Of a DNA stretch of 51,209 bases, positions 25,626 through 35,165 are shown in pieces. Where the stretch lies: assembly GCA_036310185.1 (NCBI GenBank), contig JAXJSH010000042.1, positions 1-51,209 of the forward strand, written 5' to 3'. The position numbers and the translations under genes are program-made. The notes beneath the pieces are model-generated. The model made no database searches and was not told the origin of the DNA. It worked only from the letters and a program-made list of their open reading frames with translations. How positions within the stretch are numbered: the first letter of the stretch is position 1; the number at the start of each line of letters is the position of its first letter. This DNA is from JALENY01 sp036310185 (GTDB lineage Bacteria > Bacillota > Clostridia > Lachnospirales > Lachnospiraceae).

Positions 25626-28538
25626 TTAAAGACTCTCTTTATGCAGGAAAAGCGCTTCATTTTCTTCGATTGCTGTCTCACTTCCCACAACACAGATATT
25701 GTCCTGTTTCAAAATACATGCGATCAGATCTGCCAGCGCTCTGATGTCTTCCGCATCTGCATCCAGCACCTGATCACGCTCTTTCTGAAGATCTTCCTGA
25801 GAAATGCCGTTCATATATGCAGACAGTCCCAGTGCGCCCTGGGCAGACGGATTCAGCGGAGTATCCATGCCGCTGACGGTTCCGATAATATATTTTGTCA
25901 TCTCATGCTCATCTGCATGGAAATTGCGGATGTAATCCGGAATACCGGCAAAAACGTCCAGTGTATTTTTCAGGTTCGGATCTCTGTATGATACAAAATA
26001 ACTGTCACCGCAGCGTTTAAAACCGCTCATACAGCCATATGCGCCGCCTTTTACGCGGATATTCGTCCACAGATAATCATAACTCAGAATCAGTTTCAAA
26101 ATGCGCAGCGCACCGGTATAAACGAATCCGCCTTCGCGGAAGTTTCCGCTCTGAGCCACATACTGTACCTGCCCGGAGGTCATAATACCCTCATTTTTCT
26201 TCTCCAGTCTGATCTCGTTTGTTCCTTCCAGCACTTCTTCGCACATCTGCAGTTTTTTATTGAATTCCGGAATCACTGCAGCCAGTTTTTCATATCCCTC
26301 TGCATTGGAAACGTAGCTGACCATATAGTGTCCCGGCCGGAAAATCTGTCTGCACAGAGATTTCAGAATCTGTATCAGCTCTCCTTTTCTTTCCTCCCAG
26401 TTTGCTTCAATATCTGCAATCACGCGATAGAATGCCAGACCGCCGATCTGCTCCTGGAAATCGGCAATTTCGGAGAAATAGGACGTGGAGCGAAGCACTG
26501 CCGTGGAGTGGCCTGCGCTGACCAGTTCCATCTGGGAACGGGATCGCATCTGAGCGATGATCTCATACAGACGCTTTTCGTCTTCCAGATTGGATGTATT
26601 CAAAATCTCATGGATCATTTTGAATACAAATTCTGTTTTCGGATAAAGAGCCTTGCTCTTAATTCCGAATTTTGCCTGATAGCGGCCGCCTTCCTCTTTC
26701 GGGTTAAACACCTGAATTCCGCAGATAATACCGCCGGTATTGGCATTTATCTCATTAAACAGCTGAGGATAGGTAAAATGTTCTGTGTCCACATACCCTA
26801 ATACGGATTTCAAAATGCCCAGATACGGAATATATTGATTTGGAATGTGTTCCATATCAAAGAGCATGGTCATATAGCCGATTCCGTTTGTCTCGATTTC
26901 ATGATGAAGGATTTTTACTCCGTCTATTTCTTTTTCTTCATTATGGATCTGAAGTGTTTCGCGCTTGATATCACTGCGCTTCAGCATCGGAATGCAGTTC
27001 AGAGCCTCCTGGCTTTCCTCTTCTTCCTGATACGCTTTCAGTTCCTGTGTGCCTGTCACAAGCGCTTCCAGTTCTTCTTTGGAGAGACTGTCTTTTTTCG
27101 CCTGAAGTTTCTGTTTCAAAGCTTCCTCACGCTCTTTTGCAAGACCGGTCTTCGGCACGATAACAACCACTGCACCGTGATTGTTATCCAGCAGATATTT
27201 CCGGATCAGCGTTTCAAAATAACCCTGTCCGATCTTTTCTTTCAGACTTGCAAAAATCTTCAGCTGCTGCAGATGGACAAACGGTTTGTCATCATCATAA
27301 AGCCATCCGTCAAACACATCGATGCCATACATAAGTCCCTTTGGATAGGAAGAATAATCCGCTTCCCGGAAACGGAATTCAAAATAGTTGATTCCGGCTT
27401 CCAGTGATTTTTTATCAATGCCTTCCTGCACCAGTTTTTCCAGCGTACTGCGGATAATGGTCAAAAACTGCTCTTTTTTCGCCAGATCAGAATTTTTCGC
27501 CACAATAGAGAAAAATGGTTGCAAAATACCATCCGAATAGGAACCGAAGATATCTTTTCCGATTTTTTCATCCAGAAGTGCCTGTTTCAGCGGCGCACCC
27601 GGCGCTGACAAAAGTGCATATTCCAGCACTTCAAAAGCCACACAGAGCTCCACATCCAGCGTATCCCCCACAACCACATTGTAGGATAAATAGGTGTTGT
27701 CCTCTACGCCCTCGCTCTCAGATACGGGATAATCCAGAATAAGTTCAACCAGTTTTTCAAAAGGCTTCTGATAAGGAATCTCAGAATCCACTTTTGTGTT
27801 CTCAAAATGACTCAGATACTGCTCATCCAGCCAGGTCAGACGCTCTTCCATATCCGCATTTCCATACAGATAAATATAGCTGTTGGACGGATGATAATAT
27901 TTTTTATGAAATGCAAGGAAGTCTTCATAAGTCAGATCCGGTATATTTTCCGGATCACCGCCGGATTCAACACCATAAGGCGTATCCGGGAACAGCGTAC
28001 TGAAAATAGTACGATCCAGCACTTCCTCCGGTGAAGAGAAGGCACCTTTCATCTCGTTGTAAACAACACCGTTGTAGGTCAGCGGTCCGTCCACCGATTC
28101 CAGATGATAGCTCCAGCCTTCCTGCTCAAAAATCTTTCTGTTTTTATAGATATTCGGATAGAAAACCGCATCCAGATATACGTGCATCAGGTTTTTAAAA
28201 TCCTGGTCGTTGCAGCTGGCCACCGGATACATGGTCTTGTCCGGATAAGTCATTGCATTTAAAAATGTATTCAAAGAACCCTTTACCAGTTCTACAAAAG
28301 GATCTTTCAAAGGAAAATCTCTGGAACCACACAGAACGCTGTGTTCCAGAATATGAGCCACACCGGTGCTGTCTGTGGGCGGTGTCCGGAACGCAATATT
28401 AAATACCTTGTTTTCATCATCATTGGCCAGAATCATCACTCTGGCACCGCTTTTTTTATGCTTAAGCAGATATCCCTCTGCGTGAATATCCTCAATCGTC
28501 TCCTGCCGCAGCAGTTCATACGCCTGTAACTCTCTCAA
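25626..28538 (-). CDS. M16C metallopeptidase (presequence protease-like, insulinase family)
   Basis: A 970-residue, four-domain zinc peptidase of the kind that degrades unstructured peptides inside a chamber. The inverted zinc motif is HILEH in TGVAHILEHSVLCGS, and the distal Glu fits VYNEMKGAF. Lengths and blocks such as LVKGSLNTFLNAMTYPDKTMYPVAS match bacterial relatives of the mitochondrial presequence protease. No signal peptide is seen, so it is probably cytoplasmic. The start is TTG at 28538, 9 nt after ACAGGAGG; a longer frame upstream lacks a ribosome site and reads through the promoter. It heads the run to era and recO. Confidence 0.9.
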   Translation of the reverse strand: MRELQAYELLRQETIEDIHAEGYLLKHKKSGARVMILANDDENKVFNIAFRTPPTDSTGVAHILEHSVLCGSRDFPLKDPFVELVKGSLNTFLNAMTYPDKTMYPVASCNDQDFKNLMHVYLDAVFYPNIYKNRKIFEQEGWSYHLESVDGPLTYNGVVYNEMKGAFSSPEEVLDRTIFSTLFPDTPYGVESGGDPENIPDLTYEDFLAFHKKYYHPSNSYIYLYGNADMEERLTWLDEQYLSHFENTKVDSEIPYQKPFEKLVELILDYPVSESEGVEDNTYLSYNVVVGDTLDVELCVAFEVLEYALLSAPGAPLKQALLDEKIGKDIFGSYSDGILQPFFSIVAKNSDLAKKEQFLTIIRSTLEKLVQEGIDKKSLEAGINYFEFRFREADYSSYPKGLMYGIDVFDGWLYDDDKPFVHLQQLKIFASLKEKIGQGYFETLIRKYLLDNNHGAVVVIVPKTGLAKEREEALKQKLQAKKDSLSKEELEALVTGTQELKAYQEEEESQEALNCIPMLKRSDIKRETLQIHNEEKEIDGVKILHHEIETNGIGYMTMLFDMEHIPNQYIPYLGILKSVLGYVDTEHFTYPQLFNEINANTGGIICGIQVFNPKEEGGRYQAKFGIKSKALYPKTEFVFKMIHEILNTSNLEDEKRLYEIIAQMRSRSQMELVSAGHSTAVLRSTSYFSEIADFQEQIGGLAFYRVIADIEANWEERKGELIQILKSLCRQIFRPGHYMVSYVSNAEGYEKLAAVIPEFNKKLQMCEEVLEGTNEIRLEKKNEGIMTSGQVQYVAQSGNFREGGFVYTGALRILKLILSYDYLWTNIRVKGGAYGCMSGFKRCGDSYFVSYRDPNLKNTLDVFAGIPDYIRNFHADEHEMTKYIIGTVSGMDTPLNPSAQGALGLSAYMNGISQEDLQKERDQVLDADAEDIRALADLIACILKQDNICVVGSETAIEENEALFLHKESL

Positions 28539-28590
28539 AGCTTTGAAACCTCCTGTTTTTGACCTATTATTTCCAAAAGAAATCCTTTTT

Positions 28591-28619
28591 ATTCTAACAC
28601 GAAACAGGGGGCACCGCAA
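28591..28619 (-). promoter_or_regulatory. Promoter of the M16 peptidase gene run
   Basis: TTGCGG, a 17-bp spacer and TAGAAT on the minus strand. The -35 falls inside the loop of the hairpin at 28604-28636, so terminator and promoter overlap. Confidence 0.5.
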
Positions 28620-28636
28620 CTTACGGCACCCCTTGT
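28604..28636. terminator. GC-rich hairpin, terminator
   Basis: ACAGGGGGCACCG pairs with CGGCACCCCTTGT apart from two mismatches. T-runs follow on the plus strand (TTTTT) and weakly on the minus strand. It backs up the smaller hairpin downstream of the HAD gene. Confidence 0.5.
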
Positions 28637-28670
28637 TTTTAAATTTTGATTCAGTATATCACAAAAATGC

Positions 28671-28688
28671 AGTATGGTACAGCATACT
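28671..28688 (-). terminator. Terminator of the HAD phosphatase gene
   Basis: AGTATG/CATACT with a 6-nt loop, followed on the minus strand by GCATTTTTG, starting 8 bp after the stop. Confidence 0.55.
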
Positions 28689-28696
28689 TTTATCCT

Positions 28697-29488
28697 TTAC
28701 AGAATCTCATATGTCTTCAAAGCATGCAAAATACCATCCTCTTCTACGGTTTTTGTCACATATTCCGCATAAGGTTCCAGCACACCGGCATGCGCTCCCA
28801 TGGCAATGGCATGCTCCACAGCCTGAAACATGGGAAGATCGTTGCTGCTGTCTCCAAAAACGTAGGAATCCTCTTTTTTCACATGAAAGTAGTCCAGAAC
28901 AAATGCTATCCCTGTGGCTTTTGAATACTTTTTCGGAACGATTTCATAAAACGAATCACCTCGGTCAATCATTTCCATATCTTTTTCAAGACAGCTTCTG
29001 ATTCGCTCCATATCCGATGTTTCATCCACATAAAGACTGAATTTGTCATATTCAAATGCGTCCCGTTCATTATAAACATTGGTGGACAGATCTCTTTTTC
29101 TAAAATCCCTTCGTACCTCTTCCAGTCTGATAAAACGGGACGGATATTCCGGATAAAAACATTCTTCCACCCCTTCCAGAATAAACTCCGCTCTGCATTC
29201 GTTCATTTGTCGGATGATTTCCTTTGCCCGTTCCGGCGGGATATGTTCTGATAATAAAATATCCCCATCATAAGAAACATAAGTTCCGCAGCCGCAAATA
29301 AAACCGCAAAACGGCATTTCCTTAATTTCCTTCGGTACACTGCTGATGGTTCTTCCTGTATTTACAAAAGTCAGATGACCCCGTTTTTTCAGTTCTGTCA
29401 CTGCCCAGAGTGTACTTTCCGGTACCGTTCCATTTACTTCGCTCAAAAGTGTTCCATCGATGTCAAAGAAAAACGCTTTTCGATTCAT
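28697..29488 (-). CDS. Cof-type HAD hydrolase
   Basis: Cytoplasmic phosphatase of the HAD superfamily with a C2-type cap. Motif I FFDIDGTLL supplies nucleophile Asp9, motif II is VNTGRT, the conserved Lys is in KYSKATGIAFVLDYF and motif IV is GDSSNDLPMFQAVEHAIAMG. Relatives dephosphorylate sugar phosphates, FMN or other small phosphates; the substrate cannot be told from sequence. It has its own terminator and follows the PFOR gene, whose terminator separates them. ACAGGGGT lies before the ATG. Confidence 0.88.
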   Translation of the reverse strand: MNRKAFFFDIDGTLLSEVNGTVPESTLWAVTELKKRGHLTFVNTGRTISSVPKEIKEMPFCGFICGCGTYVSYDGDILLSEHIPPERAKEIIRQMNECRAEFILEGVEECFYPEYPSRFIRLEEVRRDFRKRDLSTNVYNERDAFEYDKFSLYVDETSDMERIRSCLEKDMEMIDRGDSFYEIVPKKYSKATGIAFVLDYFHVKKEDSYVFGDSSNDLPMFQAVEHAIAMGAHAGVLEPYAEYVTKTVEEDGILHALKTYEIL

Positions 29489-29511
29489 AATTACCCCTGT
29501 TATGAAAAAGA

Positions 29512-29533
29512 GGCAGACACATTCGTGCCTGCC
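29512..29533 (-). terminator. Intrinsic terminator of the PFOR gene
   Basis: GGCAGGCAC/GTGTCTGCC (one wobble) with a GAAT loop and TCTTTTTC after it on the minus strand. Confidence 0.85.
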
Positions 29534-29549
29534 CCCTGTAATATTTTAA

Positions 29550-32500
29550 TTATTCTGCGCCGTGAAGAGCGATCAGTTTCTGCAGATAAGCATATCTCTC
29601 TTTGGAGTACTGCTCTGCTTTTGCAAACAGATCTGCAGCTCTTTCCGGATTAGCACGTTTCAGAGAATTGTAACGAACTTCGCCGTCAAGGAATTCTGTA
29701 TAGCTTTCTGTCGGAGCTTTGCTGTCCAGAGCGAACTTGTCACCTTCCGCTGCCGGATTGTAACGGAAGTTGAACCAGTAACCAGCTTTAACCGCTTTTT
29801 CTTCTTCTGTCATAGCTTTGCTCATACCAGCCTTGATACCATGGTTGATACACGGAGCGTAAGCGATGATCAGTGACGGTCCCGGATAAGCTTCTGCTTC
29901 AGCGATTGCTTTTACAGTCTGGTTCATATCTGCACCCATAGCGATCTGAGCTACGTATACATAACCATAGGACATAGCAATGCTTGCCAGGTCTTTCTTC
30001 TTAACTTCTTTACCAGCTGCAGCGAACTGAGCGATAGCACCAGTCGGTGTAGACTTGGAAGCCTGTCCGCCGGTATTGGAGTAAACTTCGGTATCGAATA
30101 CCATGATGTTGATATCTTTTCCGCTTGCGAGAACATGGTCTACACCGCCGAAACCGATATCATATGCCCATCCGTCACCACCGAAGATCCACTGGGATTT
30201 CTTAGCCATGAAGTCTTTCTGAGCAAGAATTTCTTTTGCTTTATCACATCCGCATGCTTCCAGAGCTGCGATTAATTTCTCTGTAGCCGGACCATTTGTA
30301 ATACCGCTGTTGAAGGTATCCAGCCATTCCTGACCAGCTGCTTTTACGTCTTCGTTTGTTCCGTTGGCAACTACATCTTCAACTTTTGCTTTGATACCGT
30401 CACGAAGTGCTTTCTGAGCGAGAGACATACCGTAACCGAACTCAGCAGCATCTTCGAACAGAGAGTTGGACCATGCCGGACCCTGTCCTTTTGCGTTTAC
30501 TGTGTACGGTGTGGACGGTGAGGAGTTACCCCAGATAGAGGAACATCCGGTTGCGTTTGCGATGTACATTCTGTCACCAAACAGCTGAGTGATCAGTTTT
30601 GCGTACGGTGTTTCACCACAACCTGCACATGCGCCTGAGAACTCAAGGAGCGGAGTCTTGAACTGACTTCCTTTTACAGTAGTCTCTTTGAATTTCTCAA
30701 CAACGTCTTTTTTCTCCGGAAGTGTTACAGCATAATCAAATGCTTTCTGCTCACCGATGTTAGCTTCCATGTTCTGCATGGAGAGAGCTTTTTCACCTTT
30801 TTTGCCCGGACATACGTTTACACAGGAACCACATCCTGTACAGTCAAGAGCAGATACGGTGATTGCAAATTTATATTCCGGCATACCTGTCATAGCAAGT
30901 GTCTTTGTTCCTTCCGGAGCTGCAGCAGCTTCTGCTTCTGTCATAGCTACCGGGCGGATAACAGCGTGCGGACATACGTATGCACAACGGTTACACTGGA
31001 TACAGGTATCCGGATTCCATACCGGGATATCTACTGCGATACCACGTTTTTCATATGCAGCAGAACCGGACGGTGTTGTACCATCTACATAAGCAGAGAA
31101 AGCAGATACAGGCAGGTTGTTACCTTCCTGAGCGTTAACTTTGCTCTGGATGTTGTTTACGAAATCAACTACGTCTTTTCTTCCGTCTTTTGCAACAGTC
31201 ATTGCAAGACCTTCGTCTTCACAGTTTTTCCAGCTTTCCGGAACTGTGATCTCAACAACCTGTTTTGCACCGGCATCGATCGCATCATAGTTCATCTGAA
31301 CGATCTTGTCACCTTTACGTCCGTAAGTAGCTTTTGCAGCTGCTTTCATCAGTTCGATCGCATGTTCTTCCGGAATGATGTTAGCCAGTTTGAAGAATGC
31401 AGACTGAAGAACGGTGTTGATACGTCCGCCAAGACCGATTTCTTTACCGATCTTGATACCGTCGATCACATAGAATTTGATGTTGTGATCAGCAATGTAT
31501 TTTTTAACCTGTCCCGGTAAGTGTTTTTCAATACCTTCCATATCCCACGGGCAGTTCAGAAGGAATGTACCGCCGTCAACAAGTTCCTGTACCATGTTGT
31601 ATTTGTTTACGTAAGCCGGATTGTGGCAGGCTACAAAGTTAGCCTGACGAATCAGGTAGGTAGACTTGATCGGAGTCTTACCGAAACGAAGGTGAGACAT
31701 GGTTACACCGCCGGATTTCTTTGAATCATAATCAAAGTAAGCCTGAGCGTACATATCTGTGTTATCACCGATGATCTTGATGGAGTTCTTATTTGCACCA
31801 ACAGTACCGTCAGCACCAAGACCCCAGAATTTACAGTTGATGGTTCCTTCCGGAGTCGTTACCAGCGGAGCGCCGATCTCCAGAGACAGATTTGTCACAT
31901 CATCAACGATACCAAGTGTGAATACCGGTTTTTCTGTGTTGTTGTAAACAGCAACGATCTGTGCCGGTGTGGTGTCTTTGGAACCTAAACCGTAACGGCC
32001 TGTGAATACCGGAACGCTTTCGAATTTGGAACCTTTCAGTGCAGCAACAACGTCCAGGAACAGCGGCTCGCCCATAGCACCCGGCTCTTTTGTTCTGTCA
32101 AGAACGGTGATCTGTTTTACAGTCTCCGGAATAGCTGCGATCAGAGCTTCTTTGGAGAACGGTCTGTACAGACGAACTTTAACAACACCAACTTTTTCAC
32201 CGGCTGCTGTTAAGTAGTCGATTGTCTCTTCGATCGTATCACATACGGAACCCATAGCTACGATGATCTTCTCAGCGTCAGCTGCTCCGTAGTAGTCGAA
32301 CAGATGGTAGTTTGTACCGATCTTTTCATTTACTTTGTCCATGTACATCTGTACTACTGCCGGCATAGCATCGTAGTACGGGTTACATGCTTCTCTTGCC
32401 TGGAAGAAGATATCACCGTTCTGAGCAGAACCTCTCTGACACGGATGATTCGGATTCAGACAGTTTGCACGATATTCAGCGATTGCTTCCATATCTGCCA

Positions 32501-33080
32501 TATCTTTCAGATCTTCATAATCCCAGGTTTCAATTTTCTGGATCTCGTGAGATGTACGGAAACCATCGAAGAAGTTGATGAACGGAAGTTTTCCTTTGAT
32601 CGCTGCAAGGTGAGCAACCGGAGTTAAGTCCATAACTTCCTGTACGCTGGATTCACACAGCATAGCACAACCAGTCTGACGACATGCGTATACGTCAGAA
32701 TGATCACCAAAAATAGAAAGCGCATGGCTTGCAAGTGCACGAGCGGAAACGTTGATAACGCCCGGTAACTGCTCACCAGCGAGTTTGTACAGGTTCGGAA
32801 TCATCAGCAACAGACCCTGAGAAGCGGTATATGTAGTTGTCAGTGCACCTGCTGCCAGAGAACCGTGTACGGCACCTGCTGCACCTGCTTCGGACTGCAT
32901 CTCAGTAACCTGAACTTCCTGTCCAAAGATATTTTTTCTTCCCTGTGTTGCCCATTCGTCCGTAGCTTCTGCCATAACGGATGAAGGAGTGATCGGATAA
33001 ATAGCCGCTACATCTGAATATGCGTATGATGCATGAGCTGCAGCATGGTTACCATCCATGGTTTTCATCTTTCTAGCCAT
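29550..33080 (-). CDS. nifJ: Pyruvate:ferredoxin (flavodoxin) oxidoreductase
   Basis: Oxidatively decarboxylates pyruvate to acetyl-CoA and CO2, reducing ferredoxin. The single 1176-residue chain contains, in order, the transketolase-like pyrimidine domain (YPITPSSVMAE), the CoA-binding and gamma regions, two 4Fe-4S clusters (CIQCNRCAYVCPH and CTGCGSCVNVCPG), the proximal cluster Cys pair in CAGCGETPYAK and the thiamine-diphosphate domain (GGDGWAYDIGFGGVDH, then EVYSNTGGQ). This is a central enzyme of anaerobic fermentation feeding acetyl-CoA, hydrogenase and citrate synthase. AGGAGG precedes the ATG, and a TGGACA-17-TATAAT promoter with an extended -10 (TGA) lies upstream. Codon choice suggests high expression. 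Confidence 0.97.
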   Translation of the reverse strand: MARKMKTMDGNHAAAHASYAYSDVAAIYPITPSSVMAEATDEWATQGRKNIFGQEVQVTEMQSEAGAAGAVHGSLAAGALTTTYTASQGLLLMIPNLYKLAGEQLPGVINVSARALASHALSIFGDHSDVYACRQTGCAMLCESSVQEVMDLTPVAHLAAIKGKLPFINFFDGFRTSHEIQKIETWDYEDLKDMADMEAIAEYRANCLNPNHPCQRGSAQNGDIFFQAREACNPYYDAMPAVVQMYMDKVNEKIGTNYHLFDYYGAADAEKIIVAMGSVCDTIEETIDYLTAAGEKVGVVKVRLYRPFSKEALIAAIPETVKQITVLDRTKEPGAMGEPLFLDVVAALKGSKFESVPVFTGRYGLGSKDTTPAQIVAVYNNTEKPVFTLGIVDDVTNLSLEIGAPLVTTPEGTINCKFWGLGADGTVGANKNSIKIIGDNTDMYAQAYFDYDSKKSGGVTMSHLRFGKTPIKSTYLIRQANFVACHNPAYVNKYNMVQELVDGGTFLLNCPWDMEGIEKHLPGQVKKYIADHNIKFYVIDGIKIGKEIGLGGRINTVLQSAFFKLANIIPEEHAIELMKAAAKATYGRKGDKIVQMNYDAIDAGAKQVVEITVPESWKNCEDEGLAMTVAKDGRKDVVDFVNNIQSKVNAQEGNNLPVSAFSAYVDGTTPSGSAAYEKRGIAVDIPVWNPDTCIQCNRCAYVCPHAVIRPVAMTEAEAAAAPEGTKTLAMTGMPEYKFAITVSALDCTGCGSCVNVCPGKKGEKALSMQNMEANIGEQKAFDYAVTLPEKKDVVEKFKETTVKGSQFKTPLLEFSGACAGCGETPYAKLITQLFGDRMYIANATGCSSIWGNSSPSTPYTVNAKGQGPAWSNSLFEDAAEFGYGMSLAQKALRDGIKAKVEDVVANGTNEDVKAAGQEWLDTFNSGITNGPATEKLIAALEACGCDKAKEILAQKDFMAKKSQWIFGGDGWAYDIGFGGVDHVLASGKDINIMVFDTEVYSNTGGQASKSTPTGAIAQFAAAGKEVKKKDLASIAMSYGYVYVAQIAMGADMNQTVKAIAEAEAYPGPSLIIAYAPCINHGIKAGMSKAMTEEEKAVKAGYWFNFRYNPAAEGDKFALDSKAPTESYTEFLDGEVRYNSLKRANPERAADLFAKAEQYSKERYAYLQKLIALHGAE

Positions 33081-33133
33081 TTAATATTTCCTCCTTAAAT
33101 AATATATTAAAAATATTTTATCAGCCTATTCCG

Positions 33134-33162
33134 ATTATATCACGCAAAGTTTTAGATGTCCA
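33134..33162 (-). promoter_or_regulatory. Promoter of the PFOR gene
   Basis: TGGACA, a 17-bp spacer and perfect TATAAT preceded by TGA (extended -10) on the minus strand. The rest of the divergent interval 33163-33339 is AT-rich; a CGCAG/CTGCG hairpin occurs at 33301-33327 and nothing else is recognised. Confidence 0.7.
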
Positions 33163-33339
33163 TTTTTGATGCAGTTTTTTTATTATGTTTTTCATTTTAT
33201 ACATAAAAAAATACGATAATTCATGAAGAAAATCCCATATGTTCTCTCCTGCATCCGCCTGTATCTCCTGCAAAATCTACTTCTCATACACCTGTTTTTC
33301 CGCAGTCCGCAAAAAAAGCTTCCTGCGAACAAAAATCCC

Positions 33340-33367
33340 TTGCAAAATTGCCACTTTCATGTAAAAT
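33340..33367 (+). promoter_or_regulatory. Promoter of the ABC-F gene
   Basis: TTGCAA, a 16-bp spacer and TAAAAT, about 52 bp before the start codon. Confidence 0.5.
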
Positions 33368-33419
33368 AGGAAACGATAGCGTAAACATATATATTATAGA
33401 AGAAAAACGAGGTTTGATT

Positions 33420-35051
33420 ATGATTTCAGCAAGCAATGTCACACTCCGTCTTGGAAAAAAAGCTCTCTTTGAAGATGTAAACATAAAATTTACCGAAGGC
33501 AACTGCTACGGCCTGATCGGTGCAAACGGCGCCGGAAAATCCACCTTTCTGAAAATTCTTTCCGGCCAGCTGGAAACCACCAACGGTGATATCGTTATCA
33601 CCCCGGGTCAGCGTCTTTCCGTATTGGAGCAGGACCACTTTAAATATGATGAATACACCGTTTTAGATACCGTTATTATGGGCAACAAACGTCTGTATGA
33701 GATCATGAAAGAAAAAGAAGCCATCTACGCAAAAACAGATTTTACCGATGAAGACGGTATCCGCGCCAGCGAACTGGAATGCGAATTCGCTGAGATGAAC
33801 GGATGGGAAGCCGAATCGGACGCAGCTACCTTATTAAACGGACTTGGTATTGACACGGATCTGCACTATGCGATCATGAAGGATTTAAACGGCAACGAAA
33901 AAGTCAAAGTTCTTCTTGCCAGAGCCCTGTTCGGCAATCCGGACATTCTGCTCCTGGACGAGCCCACCAACCACCTGGATATGGATGCCATCGAATGGCT
34001 GGAGGAATTCCTGATCAACTTTAACAATACCGTTATCGTTGTATCCCATGACCGTTACTTCCTGAACAAAGTCTGCACCCACACTGCAGATATCGACTAC
34101 GGAAAAATTCAGCTGTACGCAGGCAACTACGACTTCTGGTACGAATCCAGCCAGCTGCTCATCAAACAGATGAAGGAAGCAAACAAAAAGAAAGAAGAAA
34201 AAATCAAAGAGCTGCAGGAATTTATCTCCCGATTCAGCGCCAACGCTTCCAAATCCAAACAGGCAACTTCCAGAAAGCGTGCCCTTGAAAAAATTCAGCT
34301 GGATGACATGCGTCCTTCCAGCCGTAAATATCCGTACATCGACTTCCGCCCGAACCGGGAGATCGGCAATGAAGTACTGATGGTGGAAAATCTGTCCAAG
34401 ACCATCAACGGAGAAAAGGTTCTGGACAACATCTCCTTTACCCTTGGACATAACGATAAAGTTGCATTTGTGGGAAGCAATGAGTTGGCAAAAACCACCC
34501 TCTTCCAGATTCTAATGGGCGAAATGGAGCCGGACGAAGGAAATTACAAATGGGGCGTAACCACCTCCCAGGCTTATTTCCCGAAGGATTCCACACAGGA
34601 ATTTGACAATGACCTGACCATCGCAGACTGGCTGACCCAGTATTCCGAGATCAAAGATGCCACTTATGTCCGTGGTTTCCTGGGACGTATGCTGTTTGCC
34701 GGCGAAGACGGCGTGAAAAAAGTACGCGTACTCTCCGGTGGTGAAAAAGTGCGCTGTCTCTTATCCAAAATGATGATCTCCGGCGCAAACATTCTGATTC
34801 TGGATGAGCCGACCAACCACCTGGATATGGAATCCATCACAGCACTGAACAATGGTCTGATCAAGTACCCGGGCGTTGTCCTCTTCGCTTCTCATGACCA
34901 CCAGTTCGTACAGACCACCGCAAACCGCATCATGGAGATCATGCCGGGCGGCGCTCTGATCGATAAGATCACTACTTACGACGAATATCTGGCAAGCGAT
35001 GAAATGGCAAGAAAACGTCAGGTATACACATTAAAAGAAGTCGATAACTAA
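33420..35051 (+). CDS. ABC-F family ATPase (YbiT/YkpA-like translation factor)
   Basis: A soluble protein with two tandem ABC domains and no membrane part, as in ABC-F factors that act in the ribosomal E site. Walker A GANGAGKST in domain 1 is replaced by a degenerate GSNELAKTT in domain 2, where the usual Gly-Lys is Ala-Lys. Both domains end in LLDEPTNHLDM and ILDEPTNHLDM. The P-site tRNA interaction linker (about 240-300) is rich in Lys and Glu (KKEEKIKELQEFISRFSANASKSKQ). ATG at 33420 follows CGAGG at about 9 nt; the longer upstream frame lacks a ribosome site. Length, 543 residues, suits the YbiT/YkpA branch. Confidence 0.9.
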   Translation: MISASNVTLRLGKKALFEDVNIKFTEGNCYGLIGANGAGKSTFLKILSGQLETTNGDIVITPGQRLSVLEQDHFKYDEYTVLDTVIMGNKRLYEIMKEKEAIYAKTDFTDEDGIRASELECEFAEMNGWEAESDAATLLNGLGIDTDLHYAIMKDLNGNEKVKVLLARALFGNPDILLLDEPTNHLDMDAIEWLEEFLINFNNTVIVVSHDRYFLNKVCTHTADIDYGKIQLYAGNYDFWYESSQLLIKQMKEANKKKEEKIKELQEFISRFSANASKSKQATSRKRALEKIQLDDMRPSSRKYPYIDFRPNREIGNEVLMVENLSKTINGEKVLDNISFTLGHNDKVAFVGSNELAKTTLFQILMGEMEPDEGNYKWGVTTSQAYFPKDSTQEFDNDLTIADWLTQYSEIKDATYVRGFLGRMLFAGEDGVKKVRVLSGGEKVRCLLSKMMISGANILILDEPTNHLDMESITALNNGLIKYPGVVLFASHDHQFVQTTANRIMEIMPGGALIDKITTYDEYLASDEMARKRQVYTLKEVDN

Positions 35052-35061
35052 AAATTTTCCG

Positions 35062-35099
35062 ACAGGAGTAAAATCGGCAAAACCCGGTTTTGCTCCTGT
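35062..35099 (+). terminator. Intrinsic terminator of the ABC-F gene
   Basis: A 16-bp stem (two G-T wobbles) begins ACAGGAG and ends CTCCTGT, with loop CAAAAC and a TTTTT tail, 10 bp after the stop. Confidence 0.9.
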
Positions 35100-35118
35100 T
35101 TTTATGAAAAAACAAAAA

Positions 35119-35142
35119 AGACCCCACCAAAAGGTGAAGTCT
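35119..35142 (-). terminator. Intrinsic terminator of the phospholipase C-like gene
   Basis: On the minus strand AGACTTCACC, a TTTT loop and GGTGGGGTCT (two wobbles) precede a long T-rich run. It lies 23 bp after the stop and faces the ABC-F terminator. Confidence 0.8.
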
Positions 35143-35165
35143 CATTCCTTTTCTATTCACTTATC